NCBI GenBank assembly: GCA_013036105.1
Contig: JAAXCX010000004.1
Span: 62,001-126,000 of the forward strand
Reading direction: 5' to 3'
DNA length: 64,000 nucleotides
Origin: Vulcanimicrobiota bacterium
GTDB taxonomy: Bacteria; Vulcanimicrobiota; Vulcanimicrobiia; Vulcanimicrobiales; Vulcanimicrobiaceae
Part shown: positions 27,538-36,001 of the stretch, piece by piece
Position numbering within the stretch: position 1 is the first letter of the stretch
Layout: every line of letters begins with the position of its first letter
Translations under genes and position numbers: made by a program
Notes under the pieces: generated by a model
Databases searched by the model: none
What the model saw: the letters and a program-made list of their open reading frames with translations, nothing else
Told to the model about the DNA's origin: nothing

Positions 27538-30500
27538 ATTGGCCCCCTGCGCGGCCTCGTGATACGCGCAGAGAAGATTCACAAGCGCCATCTGTTCGGG
27601 AGTTTTGCACGGCGATTCCAACAGGCGTGGGCTGCACACGATGACCGACGCGCACTGAGCGCGCGATATCGCTACGTTGAAACGATTCTTATCGAAGAGA
27701 AATGCTGCATCGCGCGGAAGCGTTTGCGAGCTCGACGTCGCCATGCTATAGATGACGACCGCGGCCTCTTGGCCCTGAAATTTGTCGACGGTGCCGACGC
27801 GCACCCTGGTGTGCCCGGCCGCGTCCAACAGCTCTTTGATGCGGATCCGCTGCAAGTTGTACGGCGCGACGATCAAGATGTCGTCTTGAGTGATCGGCCG
27901 CGCGGGAGCGTTTCGTATCGTTACGCTACCCTGCAGCAGGCGGCCGACCGCGCCGGCGATCCAGGCGGCTTCTTCATCGGATTTGCGGCCGTTGCCGTCA
28001 TGTTCGAGCGGTTCGAAAATCGGACCGGCAGTCGCGAAACCCGGCGCATCGATTGCGTTGCGTTCCGTCGCAGGCGCATTGTGGAGCCGGCCTTCATAGA
28101 TATTCTCCGAAATGAACCGGCTAAGCGCGGGCTGTAATCGATAGGTCGTCTCCAAGAAGACGCCGCGGTCGGGCGGGATGGTGCGGTCGCCCGCGAGCAA
28201 ATGCTCCAGAATGGAGAGGTCCGTGCCGGGCGGATGCGTGCCCTTCGTTACTTGCGGAAGTTGGAGCGGATCACCGAGCAGCACGACATTTTTTCCGGCC
28301 AACGACGCGATCATGGCGTCGGCTAGCGAGACTTGCCCGGCTTCGTCGATGAAAATGTAGTCGAACTCGCGCATGAGGCTTTCGTCGGCAAACGCATATG
28401 TCGTACCGGCGGCAAGTAAGCAGAGTTCGGACGTGAGCGCGGTGATGTCGTCTTGACTCTCCATCATCGGCCAATCGCTCAGCGGTTCGTACTTCGATCC
28501 TTCGGTTGTCGCGCTGTCCTTATGGCACCCATGGAAGCGGAACGTCCGTTCTTTTGCAACTTCCTCGACCTTGCGGAGCAAATTGTGCACCGCTTTGTGG
28601 CTCTGCGCGACGACGCCGACGCGCTTGCCGGCTTGCAGTAAGTCGACGATCGCGTACGCTCCGGCGGTCGTCTTTCCCGAGCCGGGCGGGCCTTGCACGA
28701 AAAGCGCGCCGCGGTCGAGATTGCCAATGACGCTCGATACCGAGGCCGGGGTAACGTGCTCGGGCTGTACAGCACCGCCGCTTTTGAGCGCGGGCGCGCG
28801 GGCGAGCAGCATTTGCAGAGTCGCCGGGTGGTGGGTTTGCAACGTTCCGGCGACGTACGCTTGCGCGATCCGTTCCATCGCGGCGCGTTTCTTGTGTTGC
28901 GGAATGGGCGTTCCGGGAATGAGCGCGCGGAGCGCGCGCGGTTCAATCGATTTGGTGAGTTTGATCTTCAGTTCGCGTTTTGTGCCGTCGATCGAAATAA
29001 TTTCTCCGGCGCCTTTGCGCGAATACGGATCGTAGCAGCCTTTAAACGGAAGCCGGTGCTCCTGCGGCGGAAACGTGTACGTATAGACGAGGTTGCGATC
29101 TTCGGGGCTGCGCTTGAACGGCTCGACGTCCTCGCGCAGCGTAAGGCCGCCGAGTGCCTCGTCATCATATTCTTGCAGATCTTGCGGGTTCGCGCAGCGG
29201 TCGAAATACTTCCACCATTCGGGTTTGTGTTCGCGCCTATGATATTGCAGCAGGTTGCCGAGCAGCCACCGGGCGCGCAACTCGTCGTTCCAGCCCCGCA
29301 GTTCGGCGGCGGAATCCGGCGGCGCGAGGCCGGCGAGAAATGTTTTCTCAAGGTCGGTTTGGCCGGTTTCTTCGGCCGCCTTCACTTCCGGCGCGCCGCG
29401 CCACTCGAGCGGCTTCGGCAGTTCGGAGTTGAGCTCGTCGCGCAGAATTCTTAGCCATTCCCGCAGGCGGAACGTCGAGCGGCAATCGTCTTCGTTATAA
29501 GCGCGGATGTCTTCCAGGATCGCCTCGTCGGGCTGATCGAGCCATGACTCGAACATGACGATCGACTCGTCGCCGCCTTTGACTTGAGTCTCCCGCCGCA
29601 GGCCGTAGAACGCTTCGACTTTTTTGATCGAGTAAGACGGTTGAGAGATGACCAGACCCTGCCGCACGACGGGGTAGAGATCGACGAAGACGCCTTGCCG
29701 CAAGAAGTCGTCGACCTCACGTTCCCGTGAGCCGTACCGGCCCATCAGCCGTTTGAGAACGGAAACTTCGTAGGAAGCGTAGTGGTAAACGTGCGCGTCT
29801 GGATATTCTTCGCGGCGCTGCACGACGAAATCGACGAACGATTCGAAGGCGGCGCGTTCGAGCGACGGGTCGGTTCCCCAAAAAGCGCGGTAGGTATCTT
29901 CGGCTGGCAGATAGAGGCCCCACAGGTATTCGAGGCCGCGGTCGGCCCGGTAGAGCGGGTCGCCTTCGATATCGAAGAAGATATCGCCCGGATCGGGTTT
30001 GGGAAGTTTGGCGAAGCCGCCGAGTTCGTCGCAAAGCCGGAACTTGTAGAAATGTTCGCCGGCGCCGTTCTTGCGGGAAGCGCGGTGAAGATGCTGCTGC
30101 TGCGCCTGATCTTTCAGCCGCTCGAACGTACCTGCGGTCATCTTTTGCGGCTTTTGGACCGCGGCGGCGAGTTGCGCAAGCGTGTGTATTCCGCCCATTT
30201 CGAGCTTGGCGATTTGATCGCGCCGGATGCCCGCGACCAAACTCAAGTGGTCGTCGTCGTCGCGTTGTTTTGCGCACTGCGCGTTCCACGGACAGATGAC
30301 GCAATGGGCGCACTCGACGGGGTAGATGGCGGAGCTCGCTTCAACGCTCGCTAAGAATGACTGCTTCAAGTGCCGGTAGTACGCGGCATAATCGGAGAGT
30401 CTAAAAGGCGCGTCTTCGCCGCTGCCGAGCACGATGTGTCCGAATTCTGGAATCGTGCCCTGCACCCGCTGAACGTGTTCGCTGTAGTTGCAGAGCTGAA

Positions 30501-30951
30501 CCAAAAAATACGGTTTGGGATGCAACGCGAGCTTCGTGTCGATGACTTCGTAGCTCCAGTCCCAATGTGCCGACTTCGTTTCGATGCGGCGCAAGAAATC
30601 CGCATGGCCCATAAAGGTGCCATCGAAAAATGTTGCTTGGTAAATGTAGCGGACCCCCTGCTCCATCGCGCGTACGGTCCGGGCCTCGGCTTCGCGCAAG
30701 GCGGCGATCGTGTGTTCGGCCGGGCGATCGAATATTTCGATCTCGCCCTGGAGCTCCGTCAGCCGCTGCAAGTAATGCCGCTCGTGATCTTCGCCTTTGC
30801 GCGCGATCAGCGCGGTCATCGGGTCGACTTGGGCCGGGCGCTCTTTCTGCCCGAGCGCGACCAGCCGGTCCAGCTCGGTGAGATGGCGGCATTCGAGAAA
30901 GTTGTTGAGGTCGGAAGCCGAGTAGACGGCGACGCCTTCAATGCGCTGCAT
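27469..30951 (-). CDS. TM0106-type RecB-like nuclease fused to UPF1/Dna2-type SF1 helicase
   Basis: The 1160-residue protein has three parts. Residues 1-230 are a Cas4/RecB-like PD-(D/E)XK nuclease with active-site segment EVIDTK. It has Fe-S cysteines at 21, 214, 217/220 and 226 (CAHCVICPWNAQC). Residues about 320-510 form an RNase H-like exonuclease domain (FFDIEGDPL, AYNEDDCRSTF). Residues about 740-1120 are an SF1B helicase with Walker A GPPGSGKTT near 755, Walker B IFIDEAGQ, and motif VGTVDKFQGQEAAVVIYS. Such proteins resemble Dna2 and probably process DNA ends or flaps; a defence role is possible but has no local support. The start lies 15 bases from a TGGCAC dyad. Its 3' end overlaps the gene after rpoC. 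Confidence 0.92.
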   Translation of the reverse strand: MQRIEGVAVYSASDLNNFLECRHLTELDRLVALGQKERPAQVDPMTALIARKGEDHERHYLQRLTELQGEIEIFDRPAEHTIAALREAEARTVRAMEQGVRYIYQATFFDGTFMGHADFLRRIETKSAHWDWSYEVIDTKLALHPKPYFLVQLCNYSEHVQRVQGTIPEFGHIVLGSGEDAPFRLSDYAAYYRHLKQSFLASVEASSAIYPVECAHCVICPWNAQCAKQRDDDDHLSLVAGIRRDQIAKLEMGGIHTLAQLAAAVQKPQKMTAGTFERLKDQAQQQHLHRASRKNGAGEHFYKFRLCDELGGFAKLPKPDPGDIFFDIEGDPLYRADRGLEYLWGLYLPAEDTYRAFWGTDPSLERAAFESFVDFVVQRREEYPDAHVYHYASYEVSVLKRLMGRYGSREREVDDFLRQGVFVDLYPVVRQGLVISQPSYSIKKVEAFYGLRRETQVKGGDESIVMFESWLDQPDEAILEDIRAYNEDDCRSTFRLREWLRILRDELNSELPKPLEWRGAPEVKAAEETGQTDLEKTFLAGLAPPDSAAELRGWNDELRARWLLGNLLQYHRREHKPEWWKYFDRCANPQDLQEYDDEALGGLTLREDVEPFKRSPEDRNLVYTYTFPPQEHRLPFKGCYDPYSRKGAGEIISIDGTKRELKIKLTKSIEPRALRALIPGTPIPQHKKRAAMERIAQAYVAGTLQTHHPATLQMLLARAPALKSGGAVQPEHVTPASVSSVIGNLDRGALFVQGPPGSGKTTAGAYAIVDLLQAGKRVGVVAQSHKAVHNLLRKVEEVAKERTFRFHGCHKDSATTEGSKYEPLSDWPMMESQDDITALTSELCLLAAGTTYAFADESLMREFDYIFIDEAGQVSLADAMIASLAGKNVVLLGDPLQLPQVTKGTHPPGTDLSILEHLLAGDRTIPPDRGVFLETTYRLQPALSRFISENIYEGRLHNAPATERNAIDAPGFATAGPIFEPLEHDGNGRKSDEEAAWIAGAVGRLLQGSVTIRNAPARPITQDDILIVAPYNLQRIRIKELLDAAGHTRVRVGTVDKFQGQEAAVVIYSMATSSSQTLPRDAAFLFDKNRFNVAISRAQCASVIVCSPRLLESPCKTPEQMALVNLLCAYHEAAQGANSAAPPPPVHESPKEIPEELQPK

Positions 30952-30966
30952 GCACCGAGCTTACCG

Positions 30967-30979
30967 TGGCACTGTGCCA
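30967..30979. promoter_or_regulatory. TGGCAC dyad upstream of the helicase-nuclease gene
   Basis: TGGCAC-T-GTGCCA is a perfect palindrome 15 bases upstream of the helicase start codon. Similar TGGCAC half-sites occur at 39591 and 46291. It may be an operator, but this is unproven. Confidence 0.35.
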
Positions 30980-31019
30980 TACGCCTGGCACACGGAGCTA
31001 AGGATGTGCGAAGAGAGGG

Positions 31020-31895
31020 TTAGATCGGATGCGGTTTGCGGTTGGCCAGCCGCAGGCGGCGCTGCAGCTCTTGGCTCGGCACGCGGACGCGGTCGGCTAG
31101 CCTCACGAGCCAGAGCAGCCGGATTGTCCACCATGTCATGTCGATCTCGTACCATGCCATGCCATGCCGGGCCGAGTACGGGAATGCGTGATGGTTGTTG
31201 TGCCAGCCCTCGCCGAACGACAGGATCGCGACCCACCACGAGTTCGTCGAACGATCCGTCGTTTTGTAGGTCCTGTAGCCGAACATGTGCGTCGCGCTGT
31301 TGACCAGCCACGTCGAATGATAGGCGAAGACCAGGCGTGCGAATATGGCCCACACGACGAACGGCCACCCGCCAAGCGCGAACATGAGACCGCCAAAGGC
31401 AAGCTGTATGGGAAAGTTCAGGCGGTAGAGCGCACGGTAAAAACGGTCGTTCCAGAGATCCGGGCAGTATTTTTGAAACTCCGGAATGCTGCGCGGCACG
31501 TCGGGGTTCGGCCTGAAGATCCACTCGATGTGGGCCCAGCCGAATCCGCGGCGCACGTCGTGGGGATCGCCGTTCTGATCGGCGTGCGCGTGGTGGCGGC
31601 GGTGCGTTGCCACCCACGAGATCGGATCGCCCTGCATCGCCAGCAGTCCCATGATCGCCGTTGCATACTCGACCGGTTTGACCAGCCGCACGCTGCGATG
31701 CGTGAGCGTGCGGTGATAACAAAGCGTAATTCCCAGCGCGCCGGTCGCGTATGCGACACAGGCCGCGGCGATAATCGCCGGCCACGAGAAGAACATCGGC
31801 ACGAACACTGCCAGTGCGCAAAGGTGAATGAGCAACAGGCCTATGCCGTTTGGCCAGTTTGGACGTGCGTTAACCATCTGCAGAAGCTTTCCCAT
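31020..31895 (-). CDS. Acyl-CoA/acyl-lipid delta-9-type fatty acid desaturase
   Basis: The 291-residue membrane enzyme has the three histidine boxes of the stearoyl-CoA desaturase family: HRTLTH at 61-66, HRRHH at 98-102 and HNNHH at 232-236. The usual four membrane helices surround them. It would insert a double bond into an acyl chain using a di-iron centre, oxygen and reduced ferredoxin or cytochrome b5. The FGEGWHNNHHAFPYSAR segment is characteristic. It is complete. It lies 28 bases downstream of the LuxR regulator gene on the same strand, so the regulator may be co-transcribed and control membrane fluidity. Confidence 0.95.
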   Translation of the reverse strand: MGKLLQMVNARPNWPNGIGLLLIHLCALAVFVPMFFSWPAIIAAACVAYATGALGITLCYHRTLTHRSVRLVKPVEYATAIMGLLAMQGDPISWVATHRRHHAHADQNGDPHDVRRGFGWAHIEWIFRPNPDVPRSIPEFQKYCPDLWNDRFYRALYRLNFPIQLAFGGLMFALGGWPFVVWAIFARLVFAYHSTWLVNSATHMFGYRTYKTTDRSTNSWWVAILSFGEGWHNNHHAFPYSARHGMAWYEIDMTWWTIRLLWLVRLADRVRVPSQELQRRLRLANRKPHPI

Positions 31896-31923
31896 CCAGC
31901 GTTCGCTTAAAGCGCGCCGGGGA

Positions 31924-32358
31924 TTAAACTAGACCGGCACGTATGGCGTGTACGGCGACTTGAGTGCGCGCCGTCAGGTTCATCTTCGCCAAGACGTGCG
32001 AAATATGATTCTTCACGGTCTTGTCGCTGAGTTTGAGCCGGCTGGATATTTCTTTGTTGGAAAGCCCTTCGGCGACCAAGCGAACGACTTCCAATTCGCG
32101 ATCGGACAATGTCAAAAATGCACGAACGGCGGGGCTTGGAAGCGGTTTGAGTGCGGGCTGCGACGCTTCGGGCGCCATGCGGCGCAGCGTGTCGATGGCT
32201 TCGGCAATCGTCATTCCCCGCAGCGTGGCGGCGAGCGAAGAGGCGTCCCCGAGGACGGCTATCTGTTGCTCCAAGTCGAGCAGACGGCTGAGGGTTCCGG
32301 AAATGACGGGGTCGGAGCCGGAGAAGACATCTCCGGCAGCTTCCTGAGAAACAGCCAT
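31924..32358 (-). CDS. LuxR-type HTH transcriptional regulator (no receiver domain)
   Basis: The 144-residue protein has a C-terminal LuxR helix-turn-helix (about 83-144). It includes LSDRELEVVRLVAEGLSNKE and the recognition helix region LSDKTVKNHISHVLAKM. The N-terminal 80 residues are short and helical (LSRLLDLEQQIAVLGDASSL) with no receiver phosphorylation site, so activity is probably set by partner binding or level. The gene is divergent from the BTAD regulator. A TATAGT -10 and two direct repeats lie in the shared 127-base gap. Confidence 0.9.
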   Translation of the reverse strand: MAVSQEAAGDVFSGSDPVISGTLSRLLDLEQQIAVLGDASSLAATLRGMTIAEAIDTLRRMAPEASQPALKPLPSPAVRAFLTLSDRELEVVRLVAEGLSNKEISSRLKLSDKTVKNHISHVLAKMNLTARTQVAVHAIRAGLV

Positions 32359-32400
32359 ATCCGAAGAGGGTACCCGGTCAACTTGTCCTGGGCCTTACGG

Positions 32401-32432
32401 ACTATAACAAGCTCCTTACAAAGTGCTTACAA
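32401..32432 (-). promoter_or_regulatory. SARP/OmpR-type direct-repeat operator with -10 for the LuxR gene
   Basis: On the reverse strand TTGTAAG (32432-32426) repeats after four bases as TTGTAAG (32421-32415), an 11-bp period. TATAGT (32406-32401) follows exactly eight bases after the second copy. This is the known SARP promoter geometry. The regulator encoded divergently next to it carries a BTAD domain. Confidence 0.6.
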
Positions 32433-32485
32433 GAATGCCCCTTCAGAGAGAGTCCGGCCGGGACGCTCCGTCGTAAGAGACCTCA

Positions 32486-35356
32486 ATGGGAGCCGGTCTG
32501 AAGGCTGCCGGAGTCGAGATCCGGCGCGATGCTCTCCTTGACCGGCTTGAGAAGGTCCGGCCGAAGATCCTCGCGCTCCTGGCGCCGGCCGGCTTCGGAA
32601 AATCGACCCTGGCGCGTCAGCTGCTGGCCGGCAAGACAAATGCCGCCGTCTGCGATGCGTGCGACGTATCAGGAGATCTGGAACTGGCCCGCCGGCTTAT
32701 CCCGGCATTGGCCGCCGAGAATCCGCGGCGCACGCAGACGCTCACGCAGCGCGAACTCATGATGGGCGACGCCGGCACCGCGGTTGCCGATCGCGTAAAC
32801 CTTGCCCTGGAAGCGTGGAAAGAACCGATCGAAGACTCGACGTTCATTTTTGAGAACGCCGAATATTTGGCGCGCGACGCCGCGGCGCGTGAATTTTTCA
32901 GCCGCTTGCTCGCGCAGCGTCCGCCCGGGCGCGACGTTGTCATCTGTTCGCGCGAGAATCTCCGCGTGCACTTGACGAGGTTTGCGCCGCCTCACGAAAT
33001 CTTGACGCTGCGGGCCGAAGACCTAGCGTTCGATCGATCGGAACTGAACGAGCTCTTCGGATCGTACAGCGATCGGCCCGGATTCGTTGCGCGGATCATG
33101 CAGCTTTCGCAAGGCTGGCCGATTGCCGTTTTTTTGCTCCGGCGGTTCGCGGGTGAAGGCCGGATCGACAGCTTGCTCGAGAGTTTGAACGACGTCGCGT
33201 TCGAAGAGCTGCATGACTATCTGGCCGATCAAGTTCTCGCATCGCTCGATCCCCTGCTGGTCGAAGCGCTTTTTGCGTGCGCCTGCATTCCGAACGCGCG
33301 AGTTGCGGATCTGCGGGCCGCGCTTCCCGAGGAACGCGCGGTGGCGGCCCTTGTGGATTTTGCAAAGGGGTCGCCATTCATCTCGCGTTCGGACGAGGCG
33401 TTCGTGTTACACCCGCTGCTGAGCTCGCTGTTGACGGAACGCCGGGCCGAAGAACGCTCCGATCTCTTGGCGCGCGTCGCCGGCTCACACACGCAGGCCC
33501 AACGTTATCAGCGCGCCGCCGAACTGCACTTGGCGCGCGACGATCAAGAGGCGGCGGCCGAAGTCCTGGCGCGCCACGAAGTCATTCGCGACCGCGCCCC
33601 GTCGATGGAGTACGCGCGCGTCTTGGCATCGCTCGATCACGCGCTGGTTCAACGGTACCCGCGGCTCTGGGCGGTGACGGCGATGCTGCGCATGTTCTGT
33701 ATCGATTGCGAAGAGCTGCTCGACGAAGCCGAATCGCTTTGGCGCACGCTTTCGCCCGAGGTCAGCGCGCCCGAGCGCGGCTATGTCATGCTGTTCCGCA
33801 TCATGCTCATGAGTTACATCGGCTTAATCGAGGATGCCGAAAAGATGCTCGCGGAGTTTCTTTCCGACCGCCGCAGCCCTGCGCGCAGCAAGGACTACGT
33901 CGAGGCGTACTTGGGATACGTTTTGGGCGTCATGCGTTCGCGGGTCGGCCGGCTCGAGCAAGCCGAACGCGATCTGACCATCGCGCTTCCCAAAATCGGC
34001 AGTACCGACATTGCCGGTTCCGGAGCGCTGTTGACGCTGGGCGCTGACATCGCGCGAGTGCGCGGGGAGTTCGCAGTAGCGCGGCAATTCGTCGACCGCG
34101 CGCTGGAAAGCGCACGCCGTTCAGGCCTGTGGAACTTCATTGCTTTCGACTTGGCCGAGGCATGTTTTGGGGCGTGGTTCGCCGGCGACGACGCGGCGTT
34201 CGTTCGCTACGGGATCGAACTCGACGAAGTGGTGCACCGCAACGGCATCCGGTGCTTGTCGTTTTTTGCGGCGGCTTCGCGCGGGCGCAACGGGCAGCCC
34301 GCGGACGCCGACCTATTGAAATTCGTCGCATGCGGACACATGATCGCTGCGGCCGCTTCGCACGACCGCAGAACGGCCATACGCCATGCGCGGGCCGCGG
34401 TTACCGCCGCGCAGCAGCTTCGCTCACCGTTCACGCTTTGCTTGGCGTCTTTGACGCTTGCGGTTTACGAGGACGTCAGCGCCGCAGAGCGTTTCGAAGA
34501 CGCGATTGAAGCCGCGGCGCGATGCGAATCCCCGCCGCTGCACAATGCCGTGCGGGCCGTTGCGGAAGGCCGCGCCGACTACGGGATGCTCAATCCGTTC
34601 ATGATGCGCCTTCAGCACGAACGAACTGGAGCGGCACCGTCGCTGGAAGTGCTTCTCACCGGCGGCGCGGTACGGACGGCCGGGGAAGAAGTGGCGCTCT
34701 CTGAACGCGAGTTTGCCCTGTTGGCGGCGTTGTCGATTCGCCGCGAGACTGTGCCGCGAGCCCGCCTAACCGATCTGCTTTGGCCCGAGTTGGACGAGCC
34801 CTCGGCTCGTAACGCGCTCAGCGTCTGCCTTCACCGCTTGCGGCAGCATCTCAACATCGATCAAAGCGTCGTCCGCAAGAAAGACGGTTACGCGCTGCAC
34901 GACGATGTGCGCGTCGATCTTTGGGAGATCGACCGCACCGTGACCGCGCTGCGTTCGCGTACGGCTCTGGCCGACAGCGAGCGGGCACTGCTTTCGGGCG
35001 TCTACGAACAGTTACGGCGCAAGCGGCCGGAACGGATGCTGCAGTGGGATTGGTTCGAACCGACCGAACGGCATATTCGCGAACTTCGGCTCGAGGTAGC
35101 GCACCGGCTCGCCGGCGACGCCCTCAGTCACGGACAGGTACACCGCGCGCTCGAACTGGCCGAAGAAATGATCGGCTACGATCCCTGCGACGAGGCCGGT
35201 CGCGAACTCGCCATCACGGCGCATTTGCGCCGCGGAGATCGGGCAGCCGCGATGCGCCAATACCGGCAGTACCGCGAGACACTTCTGGCCGAACTGCAAT
35301 GTGAGCCGTCCGACGAGATCAAAGAATTGGTCGGTCTTGCGCAACACACGGCGTGA
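32486..35356 (+). CDS. STAND-type ATPase regulator with C-terminal winged helix and BTAD (SARP-like) domain
   Basis: The 956-residue regulator has an N-terminal P-loop (LLAPAGFGKSTLARQL, about 32-47) and the NB-ARC/MalT-like segment with ICSRENLRVHLTRFAPPHEI. A long helical TPR-like middle follows (about 330-690). The C-terminus is an OmpR-type winged helix (about 735-800, LSEREFALLAALSIRRE and SARNALSVCLHRLRQHL), then a BTAD domain (RAAAMRQYRQYRETLLAELQ). STAND proteins switch on when a ligand binds the sensor part and ATP is bound. BTAD proteins bind direct heptamer repeats, which are present just upstream. The ligand is unknown. The amidase-like gene follows after six bases. Confidence 0.9.
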   Translation: MGAGLKAAGVEIRRDALLDRLEKVRPKILALLAPAGFGKSTLARQLLAGKTNAAVCDACDVSGDLELARRLIPALAAENPRRTQTLTQRELMMGDAGTAVADRVNLALEAWKEPIEDSTFIFENAEYLARDAAAREFFSRLLAQRPPGRDVVICSRENLRVHLTRFAPPHEILTLRAEDLAFDRSELNELFGSYSDRPGFVARIMQLSQGWPIAVFLLRRFAGEGRIDSLLESLNDVAFEELHDYLADQVLASLDPLLVEALFACACIPNARVADLRAALPEERAVAALVDFAKGSPFISRSDEAFVLHPLLSSLLTERRAEERSDLLARVAGSHTQAQRYQRAAELHLARDDQEAAAEVLARHEVIRDRAPSMEYARVLASLDHALVQRYPRLWAVTAMLRMFCIDCEELLDEAESLWRTLSPEVSAPERGYVMLFRIMLMSYIGLIEDAEKMLAEFLSDRRSPARSKDYVEAYLGYVLGVMRSRVGRLEQAERDLTIALPKIGSTDIAGSGALLTLGADIARVRGEFAVARQFVDRALESARRSGLWNFIAFDLAEACFGAWFAGDDAAFVRYGIELDEVVHRNGIRCLSFFAAASRGRNGQPADADLLKFVACGHMIAAAASHDRRTAIRHARAAVTAAQQLRSPFTLCLASLTLAVYEDVSAAERFEDAIEAAARCESPPLHNAVRAVAEGRADYGMLNPFMMRLQHERTGAAPSLEVLLTGGAVRTAGEEVALSEREFALLAALSIRRETVPRARLTDLLWPELDEPSARNALSVCLHRLRQHLNIDQSVVRKKDGYALHDDVRVDLWEIDRTVTALRSRTALADSERALLSGVYEQLRRKRPERMLQWDWFEPTERHIRELRLEVAHRLAGDALSHGQVHRALELAEEMIGYDPCDEAGRELAITAHLRRGDRAAAMRQYRQYRETLLAELQCEPSDEIKELVGLAQHTA

Positions 35357-35362
35357 CGTAAC

Positions 35363-35971
35363 GTGATCGCAATCATTCTGGCGGCGCTGGCCGCGACAGC
35401 ATCTCCCGTTCCCTCTCCTGGCGCTTCGCCGGTGCACCAATATGACGTGCTCGTTTCGGCTGGACATGAAGGCCGCCCGGAGAGCTGCCCCCATTTCCCT
35501 AAACACAAATGTAACCTTGGCGCCGCCGGCGAGCGCCAGTGGACGCCGATCGCCGCCGACGAAATAACGCGCTCGCTGCGCGCGTCCGGGCTCAGCGTCG
35601 CCCGCGAGCCGGCCGATTTCGACGGGTTCTTCGAAGTGAAGGCCGCGGTGTTTATCCATTTCGACGGAAGCGATCATCCGTGTTCCACCGGAGCTTCGAT
35701 TGGTTACCATGACCCGGGTTCGAGCGCCGCTGCAAAATTGTGGCGTGATATGTATTCGCAGTACTTCCCGTTCCGGTTCATGCGGGATAATTTTACGGTC
35801 AATTTGCGCGACTACTACGGGTTCCGTCAGGTGCACGCGGCCGATGGAGCGCTGGTTATCGAACTCGGTGAAATTTCGTGTCCCGCGCAACGGGATTGGC
35901 TTTCGGTACGGCTCAAACCGGTGTCCGATCTCGTCGCGGACTTCATCCGGCGGCTCATCGCCAAGAAGTGA
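35363..35971 (+). CDS. Secreted amidase-3-like zinc hydrolase
   Basis: The 202-residue product starts at GTG with a short signal sequence (MIAIILAALAATASPV). Its motif order resembles N-acetylmuramoyl-L-alanine amidases of the Amidase_3 fold. It has a first zinc-type histidine in VLVSAGHEGRPES, a mid-protein glutamate/histidine stretch (FFEVKAAVFIHFDGSD) and a final catalytic-type glutamate in LVIELGEISCPAQRDWL. The usual HGG is changed to HEG. It would act on peptidoglycan or a related amide in the periplasm. It lies six bases after the BTAD regulator stop. Family assignment is moderate. Confidence 0.75.
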   Translation: MIAIILAALAATASPVPSPGASPVHQYDVLVSAGHEGRPESCPHFPKHKCNLGAAGERQWTPIAADEITRSLRASGLSVAREPADFDGFFEVKAAVFIHFDGSDHPCSTGASIGYHDPGSSAAAKLWRDMYSQYFPFRFMRDNFTVNLRDYYGFRQVHAADGALVIELGEISCPAQRDWLSVRLKPVSDLVADFIRRLIAKK

Positions 35972-36001
35972 ATGCCATAATCCGCGGCTAAGAGCGCTCC
36001 T

